Shown piece after piece: positions 1 to 6,852 of a stretch of 14,477 bases of DNA (within the stretch, counting starts at the first letter, position 1; every line of letters starts with the position of its first letter). Made by a program: the position numbers and the translations under genes. The stretch is from Gemmatimonas sp. UBA2094 (lineage in GTDB: Bacteria; Gemmatimonadota; Gemmatimonadetes; Gemmatimonadales; Gemmatimonadaceae): NCBI GenBank assembly GCA_002331565.1, contig DCZC01000098.1:1-14477 (forward strand), given 5' to 3'. The notes under the pieces are model-generated. The model was not told where the DNA came from. It saw only the letters and a program-made list of their open reading frames with translations, and did no database searches.

Positions 1-681
1 GTGCGCTCACGCGTGTCGCCGGCAGACGGCGCCGATGCTCCGGCGCCGAGGCCGCGCGTGGCGGTGCGACGCGAAGACTTCCGCATCCGCCGCTTCATCG
101 AGAAGACGGGGACCACGGTGCTCTTCGTGGTGGACGCGTCGGGGTCGTCGGCGCTGTATCGCCTCGCGGAGGCGAAGGGCGCCGTGGAGCTGTTGCTCGC
201 CGAAACGTACGCCCGGCGCGACCGCGTGAGTCTCATCGCGTTCCGCGGCCAGGGGACCGACGTGCTGCTGCCACCCACGCGGGCGCTCGCACGTGCCAAA
301 AAGGTGCTGGCGGCACTTCCTGGCGGCGGCGGCACGCCGATGGCGCACGCCATCGACGCGGCCGTTGCGCAGGCCATTGCCACCCGACGCGGCGGCAGTT
401 CACCGCTCGTGGTGATGATGTCCGACGGCCGGGCGAACATCGCCCGGGACGGGACGCCGGGCCGCAAACAGGCGGAACTGGACGCGCTGGCCGCCGGAGC
501 GCGCTTTGCGTCGCAGCACATTCCGGCGATGTTCGTCGACACGTCGCCGCGCGGTGAAGTGATGGCCCGGCGGCTCGCCGAGTCGATGCAGGCACGATAT
601 CTCCTGCTGCCGTCAGCCGATGCGAAGGCGCTGGGCGGCCTGGTGAAGACGGCGATGCAGATGGCGGAGGGGAACGGATGA
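1..681 (+). CDS. bchD: Magnesium chelatase subunit D (BchD), C-terminal part, 5' end outside the window
   Basis: BchD is the non-catalytic AAA+ subunit that, with BchI, drives BchH to insert Mg2+ into protoporphyrin IX, the first committed step of bacteriochlorophyll synthesis. Only about 226 residues are visible. They begin with a Pro/Ala/Arg-rich stretch (about residues 8-20), which looks like the end of the linker that follows the AAA+ region in this family, and continue with a von Willebrand A (integrin I) domain from about residue 37. The metal-binding MIDAS residues are complete: DASGS at 45-49, Thr112 in GGGGTP, and Asp142 in SDGR. The segment AEAKGAVELLLAE (57-69) and the following RRDRVSLIAFRG are typical of BchD rather than a generic VWA protein. 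The usual family length is roughly 550-600 residues, so most of the protein lies to the left and the GTG at base 1 is not the true start. The TGA stop overlaps the puhE start, which suggests one transcript. Confidence 0.93.
   Translation: MRSRVSPADGADAPAPRPRVAVRREDFRIRRFIEKTGTTVLFVVDASGSSALYRLAEAKGAVELLLAETYARRDRVSLIAFRGQGTDVLLPPTRALARAKKVLAALPGGGGTPMAHAIDAAVAQAIATRRGGSSPLVVMMSDGRANIARDGTPGRKQAELDALAAGARFASQHIPAMFVDTSPRGEVMARRLAESMQARYLLLPSADAKALGGLVKTAMQMAEGNG
666..670 (+). promoter_or_regulatory. Shine-Dalgarno site for puhE
   Basis: GGAGG (in GGAGGGGA) lies inside the last codons of bchD, 7 bases before the ATG at 678. It supports that ATG, which gives the long N-terminus of PuhE. The internal ATGs at 798 and 834 have no comparable site. 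With the ATGA stop/start overlap it indicates translational coupling between bchD and puhE. Confidence 0.75.
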
Positions 682-1598
682 ACGGGGCTGGCGTAGACGC
701 CGTGCGTGCGACAGGCGTGGTGACGCCCCGCGTCGCCGCCCCGCTCACGGGGTGGCGACAGCGTTTGCACGTGCTGGTGCGGGCGCGGCATCCGGCGATG
801 GTGCACACCACCGACATCGCCACGCGCGAAACAATGATGCGCGTGGCGCTGCGCTCGTTCCTCGTCGTGGTGGCATTCTGGTGGAGCACCACCGGCATCG
901 TGTTCGCACTCGAGCGTACTCCCGCCACGCGTCTCCTCGGGCTGGTCGTGGCGAGCGCCTTGGCGCTCTGGGGCGTGGCCCTCGTCTTCCTCGAGCGCGA
1001 TCGTGACACCCCCTCGGCGGCGCGCCGCAGTTTCCTGGGCGGGGCGTTCCTGTGGACGTGGGCGCAGGTGACCTTCTACGGCGCGTGGATCGTCGGCCCC
1101 GAATCACTCCGGCGGCACATCCCCGCACAGCCGGCGTCGTGGGAATTCGCGGTACAGGCGGTCCTGTCGATGTTCTGGTACCAGCTGGTCATGCTGGCGG
1201 TACTGGCCACGACGGCGTTCATCACGCACCGGCGTGCCAATCGCGTGGGCTGGTGGACGGCCGCGCTGTTCTGGTGCGTGCACCAGATCGCGAGCGTCAA
1301 CATCTTCCTCGGGGTGGAGAACAGCGGACGCGGGTTCTTTCCCGAGCCGCTGGTGTTTCTCGAGAGTTATTTCGGGCCGGCGGTGAACAGCTGGTTCCTG
1401 CCGTTTACCATGGCCTGCGTGATCGCCTACACGCTGTACGCCGCGCTGTTCGCGATTCGTGGCCGCACGCCGGGGCGTCGGCAATCGATGATGCTGCTGG
1501 CGGTAATCGGGACGCTGTCGGTGTTCGAGCTGGCGGTGCTGGGGGCGCCGATTCAGCTGCCGCTGTGGGAGGCGTTTCTGGCGGTGAGGGGGTACTGA
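678..1598 (+). CDS. puhE: Photosynthetic complex assembly protein PuhE (DUF3623 family)
   Basis: This is an integral membrane protein of 306 residues, recognised as the family annotated 'putative photosynthetic complex assembly protein 2'. In purple bacteria PuhE affects assembly and amount of the reaction centre/light-harvesting complexes; the biochemical mechanism is not settled. The most diagnostic stretch is residues 207-232, where VNIFLGVENSG is followed by FFPEPLVFLESYF, matching the conserved LFLGVPN...LxYLxSYF block of the family. Hydrophobic segments lie at about 57-78, 83-104, 118-138, 157-180, 190-212, 238-260 and 270-292, so about seven membrane spans. About 50 mostly hydrophilic residues precede the first span, which seems longer than usual; the strong ribosome-binding site and the ATGA overlap with bchD still favour this start. 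In many purple bacteria puhE sits near puhABC and acsF, so its place directly after bchD is a different arrangement. It is the last recognisable photosynthesis gene in the window. Confidence 0.88.
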   Translation: MNGAGVDAVRATGVVTPRVAAPLTGWRQRLHVLVRARHPAMVHTTDIATRETMMRVALRSFLVVVAFWWSTTGIVFALERTPATRLLGLVVASALALWGVALVFLERDRDTPSAARRSFLGGAFLWTWAQVTFYGAWIVGPESLRRHIPAQPASWEFAVQAVLSMFWYQLVMLAVLATTAFITHRRANRVGWWTAALFWCVHQIASVNIFLGVENSGRGFFPEPLVFLESYFGPAVNSWFLPFTMACVIAYTLYAALFAIRGRTPGRRQSMMLLAVIGTLSVFELAVLGAPIQLPLWEAFLAVRGY

Positions 1599-1702
1599 CC
1601 ACCGGACGCAGCGGGTTCACGCGGCGCTGACCGAAGGCCAGACACACGACGTCCTCGGAGCGCACGCCGCACGCGACGGATGCGTATCTGGCGTGGAGAG
1701 CA

Positions 1703-1733
1703 GGGGAAACACGGACGCGGCCGTGGTCTCCCC
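1703..1733. terminator. Imperfect GC-rich hairpin between convergent genes, possible bidirectional terminator
   Basis: Between the end of puhE (1598) and the end of the last permease gene (1738, opposite strand) an imperfect inverted repeat is visible: GGGGA (1703-1707) pairs with TCCCC (1729-1733) and CACGG (1710-1714) with CCGTG (1721-1725), around a 6-base loop and a small internal loop. There is no T-run on either side, so it does not meet the classic intrinsic-terminator pattern. The rest of the 139-base gap (1599-1737) shows no gene, repeat or promoter that I can recognise. Confidence 0.35.
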
Positions 1734-1737
1734 CGCG

Positions 1738-2994
1738 TCACTCGTAGCGCAGGGCTTCGACGGGGTCGAGGTTCGACGCCTTGACCGCCGGGAGCATGCC
1801 GAACGCAACGCCGGTAATGGCACTGGCGACCAGCGCGGTGACGACGATGCTGGTGGGCAGCTCCGCCGGGATGCTCGTGTTGCTGCGGATAACCCACGCC
1901 AACAGTGCGCCGACGGCGAGGCCGAGGATGGCCCCGATGCTCGTGAGCGTGGCCGCCTCCACGAGGAACTGCCAGCGGATCGTACCGGCGGTGGCCCCCA
2001 GCGCCTTGCGCACGCCGATCTCCCGCGTGCGTTCAGTGACGGAGATCATCATGATCGCCACGACGCCCACGCCACCCACGAGCAGCGCGACGGCCGAGAG
2101 GGCGAGGCCCACGGCGAATATGGCGCCGAAGAGTTGGTTGAACGTGTCGAGCAGACGATCCTGCTCGACCAAGTAGAAGTTGTCACGATCACCGGGTTTG
2201 AGTCCGCGACGGGAGCGGATCATGGCGGTGACTTCGTCCATCACTTCATCCTGCCGCGCCGTGGGCAGTGGCCGTACCGTGAGCTGGAGGCCGCTGCGGA
2301 ACGCCTGCAGCTGTCGCACCGCCGTCTGCAACGGAATGATCGCCCGTGGCGTATCAGGCCCCTTGCCCTCGAGCGAACGCAGGAAGCCGGCTTTCGGCGA
2401 ATAGACGCCGATCACCGTAAACGATTGGCCGTTGAGCGTGATCTGCTTGCCGATGGCTTCCGACTGACCGAACAGCTGGGCCTTGAGCGTGTCGTTCACG
2501 AGCACCACCGGCGAGCCGGCGGCGTCCTCGGTGCGCGTGAAGTTGCGGCCGGGGGCGATATCCGAGGCGTTCACTTTGGGCCAATCGACGCTGTACGCGT
2601 CGTAGCCCACGTTGTCCACCCGGCTGTTCTTGTATGCGAAGTTGGCCGACCCACCGAGCGTGGCGATGACCGTTTCCACGCCGGGCAACCGCTTGATGAG
2701 GTTCCACTCTTCGAAGCTGATGGGCGGATTGCGGCGGTCGGGACACTTCTCGTCGGTGCCGTCACAGCCGCTGATGCCATTGCTGCGGCGCTGCACGAAG
2801 AAACTCGTGGCGCCGATTTGTTCGAGGTCCGACTGAAACGACGAACGGATGCCGTTCACCACCGCGCCCATGGCCACCACGACGAACACGCCAATGGCGA
2901 CGCCGGCGATGGTGAGACCGGCGCGCACCTTGTTGCCCCGGATGGCTTCGATCGCCATGCCCACGCCTTCGAGCACGAGCAGCAGACTATTCAT
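1738..2994 (-). CDS. MacB/FtsX-type ABC transporter permease, type B, second copy
   Basis: This 418-residue inner-membrane permease has the MacB layout: one membrane span near the N-terminus (about 24-46), a periplasmic MacB_PCD domain (about 47-285), and a C-terminal FtsX domain with three spans (about 290-415) ending in LDPVEALRYE. The cytoplasmic coupling segment reads SVTERTREIGVRKALGAT. It has no ATPase domain and must use the separate ATPase gene upstream in the operon. It is a paralogue of the permease at 4281-5549: both start with a helix containing NKVRAGLTI, both carry the GGVGVVAIMMISVTERTREIGVRKALGAT region, and both have a Cys-x6-Cys pair before RNPPI (Cys77/Cys84 here). The ATG is preceded by GAGGAG (3003-3008) with an 8-base spacer; this site overlaps the stop codon of the upstream permease, leaving a 12-base gap. 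It is the last gene of the operon. The substrate is unknown; family members export antibiotics, peptides or lipoproteins. Confidence 0.9.
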   Translation of the reverse strand: MNSLLLVLEGVGMAIEAIRGNKVRAGLTIAGVAIGVFVVVAMGAVVNGIRSSFQSDLEQIGATSFFVQRRSNGISGCDGTDEKCPDRRNPPISFEEWNLIKRLPGVETVIATLGGSANFAYKNSRVDNVGYDAYSVDWPKVNASDIAPGRNFTRTEDAAGSPVVLVNDTLKAQLFGQSEAIGKQITLNGQSFTVIGVYSPKAGFLRSLEGKGPDTPRAIIPLQTAVRQLQAFRSGLQLTVRPLPTARQDEVMDEVTAMIRSRRGLKPGDRDNFYLVEQDRLLDTFNQLFGAIFAVGLALSAVALLVGGVGVVAIMMISVTERTREIGVRKALGATAGTIRWQFLVEAATLTSIGAILGLAVGALLAWVIRSNTSIPAELPTSIVVTALVASAITGVAFGMLPAVKASNLDPVEALRYE

Positions 2995-3006
2995 GCGAAG
3001 GGCTCC

Positions 3007-4254
3007 TCAGTCGGCGCGCAGCGCGGCAATAGGGTCGAGTTGCGAGGCGCGGCTGGCCGGATACAGCCCGGCCCCGATCCCCACGCCTGCGCCGGTCACC
3101 AGCGCCGCGGCGATGGACCACGGGGCAACGGCGGCGGGGAGCGGCGTGAACACGGCGACCAGCTTGGCGAGGCCGATGCCGAGGCCGATGCCGATGGCCG
3201 CCCCTAGCGTACTCAGGGTGGCCGCCTCGACCAGGAACTGCGACAGGATGTCCTTGCGCTTGGCGCCCAGCGCCTTGCGCACGCCGATTTCCCGGGTGCG
3301 TTCGGCCACGGCCACGAGCATGATGTTCATGATCACCATGGCACCCACGATGAGGCTGATGGCCGGCAGCGCGGTGCCGAAGAGCACCAGGCGCCCCTTG
3401 AGCTGCTTGATGAAACCGAAGGCGGCGTCCTGCGTCACGATGCCGAAGTTGTCGGGCTCACCGGCGCGCAGCCCGCGGAAGGCGCGCAGGGCGCCACGGG
3501 CAAGTTCGATGCCTTCGGCGAGGTCGGCCTGCGTAGGCGCCTGTACGATGAGCGAACTGAAGTCGCGCTGGGGGCGGATGATGCGCTGCATGGGCGACGT
3601 GTACGGCGCGATCGCAAGGCGATCGAGTGAGAAGCCGAATACCGAACCCTGCTTCTCCACCACGCCGATCACCGTGAATGGCACGCCCGACACGCGGAGT
3701 GTACGCCCGACGGGGTTGAGCCCGGGGAAGAAGTGGTCGGCGACATCCACGCCGATCACCAGTACGGGCGACCCGGCGCGCGTCTCCTGGTCGGTGAAGG
3801 CGCGTCCCTGATCGACGGCGAACTTCTTGACGGCGAAATAATTCGCGTCCGTGGCGACGGCCTGCACCTGACGCGGACGCGCCCCGGGGGCCGACGCATA
3901 CTTGAACGTCTCGCTGGAGACCGTGGCGTTCATCGACGGGGGGAGCGCAGCGCGCACCGCATCGATGTCGGTCATCCGCAGCAGCGGCCGACGCTGCGCC
4001 GCCCGCGATTCCTGCCCGCGGTTGCCACCCGGACCGCCGCCCACATTGTCGAAGCGGCGCACGGTGAAGGTGTTCGTGCCGATGAGGCGTGACGCGAAGT
4101 CTTCTTCGACGTACTTGCCCATGCCCTCGACGATGGATACCACGGCGATGAGGAACATCACGCCGATGGTGACGCCGAGCAGGGTGAAGGCACTTTTCAG
4201 TTTCTGGACGCGGAGCTGAGCCAGCGCCAGCAGAATGGCATCAAAGGTTCTCAC
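3007..4254 (-). CDS. MacB/FtsX-type ABC transporter permease, type A, second copy
   Basis: This 415-residue inner-membrane permease has a first span at about 22-44 (after VQKLKSAFTLLG), a periplasmic MacB_PCD domain to about 285, and a C-terminal FtsX domain with three spans that ends in YPASRASQLDPIAALRAD. The coupling segment is VAVAERTREIGVRKALGAKR. It matches the type A permease at 5550-6797 in length, start context (M-x-x-F-D-A-I) and long blocks such as KLKSAFTLLG and VSIVEGMG. The start is GTG at 4254, because an in-frame TAA lies only a few codons upstream and the paralogue begins at the same position. Its ribosome-binding site is poor: the nearest good purine stretch (GGGAGG) is about 15 bases away. 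It probably forms a heterodimer with the type B permease that follows 12 bases later. Substrate unknown. Confidence 0.9.
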   Translation of the reverse strand: MRTFDAILLALAQLRVQKLKSAFTLLGVTIGVMFLIAVVSIVEGMGKYVEEDFASRLIGTNTFTVRRFDNVGGGPGGNRGQESRAAQRRPLLRMTDIDAVRAALPPSMNATVSSETFKYASAPGARPRQVQAVATDANYFAVKKFAVDQGRAFTDQETRAGSPVLVIGVDVADHFFPGLNPVGRTLRVSGVPFTVIGVVEKQGSVFGFSLDRLAIAPYTSPMQRIIRPQRDFSSLIVQAPTQADLAEGIELARGALRAFRGLRAGEPDNFGIVTQDAAFGFIKQLKGRLVLFGTALPAISLIVGAMVIMNIMLVAVAERTREIGVRKALGAKRKDILSQFLVEAATLSTLGAAIGIGLGIGLAKLVAVFTPLPAAVAPWSIAAALVTGAGVGIGAGLYPASRASQLDPIAALRAD

Positions 4255-4280
4255 CCCTGAAGCTTAATGCCTCCCGCCCC

Positions 4281-5549
4281 CTACTCGTAGCGCAGCGCTT
4301 CCACCGGGTCGAGACGGGCGGCCCGGCTGGCCGGCAGCATCCCGAACAGGATCCCCGTAATCGCGCTCGCAGCCAGAGCGGCCACCACCGCCATGGGCGG
4401 GATGCTGGCGTCGATGGGAGTGACGTTGCGGATGATCACCGTCCCGACCCACCCCACGAACAGCCCGATGGCGCCGCCGATTCCGGTGAGCGTGGCGGCT
4501 TCCACCAGAAACTGCCACAGGATCGTCGCCCTGGTGGCGCCCAGCGCCTTGCGTACACCGATCTCGCGGGTCCGCTCGGTCACCGAAATCATCATGATGG
4601 CCACCACCCCGACGCCACCCACGATGAGTCCCACCCCGGAGAGGGCGATCATCACCAGAAAGAACATCCCGAAGATCTTGTCGTAGGTCTCCAGCAGCTT
4701 GTCCTGGGTAATGATGGCAAAGCTCGACTCTTCGGCTGGCCGCGAGCCCCGCAGCCCGCGCAGTGTGGCGGTCACGTCATCGATCGCGACTTCACGGGCC
4801 AGCGTCGGGTCGAGGTTCTCGCGCGGCTTCACGGCGAGTGCCACATCGCCTTCGCGAGCCCCGATGTGGCGGATGAGCGCGGTAATGGGGACCACAGCTT
4901 TCGGACGTTCGCCGCCAGTCAGAAAACTGCTGTTGTCCTTGAATACGCCGATCACCTCGAAGGGCGCGTTGTTCATGCTGATACTCTTGCCGATGGGATC
5001 CGATTCGCCGAAGAGGCGCTCGGCCATGAGCGTGCTGATCACCGCCACGCGTGCGCCGGTACGCGCTTCGCTCTGCGTGAAGGCGCGTCCCGGATACACC
5101 TCTGGGGCGCTGATGAGGGTCCATTCGGCCGAGTACCCTTCAACGCTCGTGTTCGACAGCACGGTGTTGCGGTAGCTCACCCGCGCGCCCCAGTCGAGGC
5201 GTTCGCCGACGACCTCGACGGTGGGGAGCCTCCGGATCGCCTCCACTTCGCCCGAGCGGATGGGCGGGTTGCGCAGCCATTGGCAGCTGTTCTCGCTGCC
5301 GTCGCAGTTCTCGAAGCTGATGGGATAGCGCGACACGAAGAAGGTGGTGGGGCCGGTGCTGGCGAAATCCTTGGCTACCGACTGGTTGATGCCATGAACG
5401 GCGGCCGAAATGGCCACCACCACGAACACCCCGACGGCGATGCCGAGGATGGTCAAACCGGCGCGCACCTTGTTGGCGCCGATGGCGTCGATCGCGATGC
5501 GTACGCCCTCGCTGACGGCGGACAGGCGGGTGGAAAGAGCGCGCACCAC
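4281..5549 (-). CDS. MacB/FtsX-type ABC transporter permease, type B, first copy
   Basis: This permease of about 421-422 residues has the MacB layout: an N-terminal cytoplasmic helix, a span at about 30-52, a periplasmic domain to about 290, and an FtsX domain with three spans ending in ARLDPVEALRYE. The coupling segment is SVTERTREIGVRKALGATRA. Cys82 and Cys89 form a Cys-x6-Cys pair just before RNPPI; the same pair is present in the other type B permease and absent from the type A ones, so a periplasmic disulfide is likely. The gene abuts the upstream permease with no spacer (TAA then GTG GTG). AGGAG at 5553-5557 is 3 bases from the first GTG (5549) and 6 from the second (5546), so the second GTG is probably the real start, one codon shorter. 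It is the likely partner of the type A permease immediately upstream. No ATPase motifs are present. Confidence 0.9.
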   Translation of the reverse strand: MVRALSTRLSAVSEGVRIAIDAIGANKVRAGLTILGIAVGVFVVVAISAAVHGINQSVAKDFASTGPTTFFVSRYPISFENCDGSENSCQWLRNPPIRSGEVEAIRRLPTVEVVGERLDWGARVSYRNTVLSNTSVEGYSAEWTLISAPEVYPGRAFTQSEARTGARVAVISTLMAERLFGESDPIGKSISMNNAPFEVIGVFKDNSSFLTGGERPKAVVPITALIRHIGAREGDVALAVKPRENLDPTLAREVAIDDVTATLRGLRGSRPAEESSFAIITQDKLLETYDKIFGMFFLVMIALSGVGLIVGGVGVVAIMMISVTERTREIGVRKALGATRATILWQFLVEAATLTGIGGAIGLFVGWVGTVIIRNVTPIDASIPPMAVVAALAASAITGILFGMLPASRAARLDPVEALRYE

Positions 5550-6797
5550 TTACTCCTGACGCAGCGCGAGAATGGGATCGAGGCGCGAGGCCCGGCTGGC
5601 CGGGTACACCCCCGAGATGATGCCCACGCCCGCGCCGAGGGCGACGCCCACGACGATGGACCATGGGGCGACGCTGGCGGGCAATGGCGAGACGGCGGCA
5701 ATGAGTTGCGCGAGTCCGACGCCCAGCGCCACGCCGATAGCTGAACCCAGCGTGCCGAGCGTGGAGGCCTCGATGAGGAACTGCAGCAGAATATCGCGCC
5801 GCTTGGCGCCGAGGGCCTTGCGGATGCCGATCTCCCGCGTGCGTTCGGCCACGGCTACGAGCATGATGTTCATGATCACGATGGCGCCCACCACGAGGCC
5901 GATGGCCGGCAGGGCTACCCCGGCGAGCACGAGATAGCCCTTGATCTTGTTCCAGAACTCGAGCGCCGAGTCGGCCGTCTGCAGCGAGAAGTTGTCCTTC
6001 TGCGCCGGCCGCAGTTTGCGCTGCGCGCGCATCGCCGCGCGCACCAGTTCCATGTTCTCCGTCATCGCCGTGGCGCTCGGGCTTTGCACGACGACGGCGT
6101 CGACGATGTTCGGACGCGAATTGAGCAGACGTCGCGCCGGCGACCGGAACGACGCGATCACGAAGTTGTCGAACGACATGCCCAGCGCCTTGCCCTGCGA
6201 CTCACCGAGTCCGACCACGCGGTAGGGCACGCCACCCATCTTGAGATCGCGGCCGATCGGGTCGAGTCCCGGGAACAGGCGATCGGCGGCGTCGGGGCCG
6301 ATCACGACCACCTTCTCGCCGCGGTCGAGCTCCTGCTCGGTGAGCAGGCGGCCACGGGTGACCGCCATCTTCTTGACGTTGAAGTAGTCCCCCTGCACGG
6401 CGAGCGCCCGCACCTGCCGGGGCTTCCCGCTGGTACTGCTCGTGGCCGTGGTCATGTCCTCGCTGTAGAGGTACCACCGCGCGTCGGCCGGAAGGGTCGC
6501 AGTCGCCGGTGCCACGTCGGTCACATCGAGCCGCGGGCGCTTCCGGTACTCTTCCCAGGTCGCCTCGTCCATGTCGCCCATGTTGATGTTGGGGCGATGG
6601 CGCAGTTCGAAGGTGTTCACGGCAATGAGCTTGCCGATCAGGTCCTCCTCCATGTAGCGACCCATCCCTTCGACGATGGACACCACGGAGATCAGGAACA
6701 TGACGCCGATGCACACCCCGAGGAGGGTGAAGGCGCTCTTCAGTTTCTGGGTGCGGATGGTGCGCAACGCCAAACGGATGGCATCGAAAAACGGCAC
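5550..6797 (-). CDS. MacB/FtsX-type ABC transporter permease, type A, first copy
   Basis: This 415-residue inner-membrane permease has a span at about 22-44 (after TQKLKSAFTLLG), a periplasmic MacB_PCD domain to about 285, then an FtsX domain with three spans ending in SRLDPILALRQE. The coupling segment is VAVAERTREIGIRKALGAKR. It is the closest relative in the window of the permease at 3007-4254. The GTG at 6797 is the first possible in-frame start after the ATPase gene; no ATG, GTG or TTG lies in frame in the 55-base gap, and the paralogue starts at the equivalent position. The start codon lies in the 3' arm of a strong hairpin followed by a T-tract (6787-6830), with the likely ribosome-binding GAGG (6802-6805) in the loop, so its expression may be reduced relative to the ATPase gene. 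It probably pairs with the type B permease that starts at the next base after its stop. Confidence 0.91.
   Translation of the reverse strand: MPFFDAIRLALRTIRTQKLKSAFTLLGVCIGVMFLISVVSIVEGMGRYMEEDLIGKLIAVNTFELRHRPNINMGDMDEATWEEYRKRPRLDVTDVAPATATLPADARWYLYSEDMTTATSSTSGKPRQVRALAVQGDYFNVKKMAVTRGRLLTEQELDRGEKVVVIGPDAADRLFPGLDPIGRDLKMGGVPYRVVGLGESQGKALGMSFDNFVIASFRSPARRLLNSRPNIVDAVVVQSPSATAMTENMELVRAAMRAQRKLRPAQKDNFSLQTADSALEFWNKIKGYLVLAGVALPAIGLVVGAIVIMNIMLVAVAERTREIGIRKALGAKRRDILLQFLIEASTLGTLGSAIGVALGVGLAQLIAAVSPLPASVAPWSIVVGVALGAGVGIISGVYPASRASRLDPILALRQE
5553..5557 (-). promoter_or_regulatory. Shine-Dalgarno site deciding between two GTG starts
   Basis: AGGAG on the minus strand lies in the last codons of the type A permease gene. 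Spacing is 3 bases to the GTG at 5549 and 6 bases to the next GTG at 5546. The second spacing is the more usual, so the type B permease probably starts at 5546. Confidence 0.5.
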
Positions 6798-6830
6798 GGG
6801 GCCTCGCGGTGAGCGGTGACCCCGTGCCGT
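6787..6830 (-). terminator. Intrinsic-terminator-like hairpin over the permease start codon (possible attenuator)
   Basis: Read on the minus strand, ACGGCACGGGG (6830-6820) and CCCCGTGCCGT (6801-6791) are a perfect 11-bp inverted repeat around an 18-base loop, followed directly by TTTT (6790-6787). This is the textbook shape of a rho-independent terminator. It lies in the 55-base gap between the ATPase stop (6853) and the first permease, and its 3' arm contains the permease GTG start (6797-6795), with GAGG in the loop as probable ribosome-binding site. The T-tract is read as Phe codons 3-4. Partial termination would give more ATPase transcript than permease transcript; folding would also hide the start codon. 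The structure is seen directly; the regulatory role is inferred. Confidence 0.6.
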
Positions 6831-6852
6831 ACGGTTCCTGCGAGCGGAGGTT

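Larger units (their letters stand above)
1738..4254 (-). repeat. Second copy of a duplicated permease pair (types A and B)
   Basis: The two permease genes here repeat the order and type of the pair at 4281-6797. The units have the same overall span (2517 bases), and both type A members are 415 residues long. Similarity is mainly at protein level, but DNA-level likeness survives in places: 3296-3336 matches 5839-5879 with a single mismatch over 41 bases, in the region coding for the coupling segment after the first FtsX-domain span. This points to an old tandem duplication followed by divergence, not to a recent repeat. Confidence 0.75.
4281..6797 (-). repeat. First copy of a duplicated permease pair (types A and B)
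   Basis: This unit of one type A and one type B permease gene is followed, after 26 bases, by a second unit of the same order and the same span of 2517 bases (1738-4254). Within this copy the two genes abut exactly, whereas in the second copy they are 12 bases apart, so the junctions have diverged as well as the coding sequences. Confidence 0.75.

Noticed and set aside
1693..3207. A 504-codon open frame on the plus strand
   Set aside because: It is antisense to the last type B permease gene; its composition (His, Arg, Asp, Gly) is that of a reverse-strand shadow and it has no recognisable motif.
4866..5744. A 292-codon open frame on the plus strand
   Set aside because: It spans the junction of two well-supported minus-strand permeases and has the typical shadow composition.
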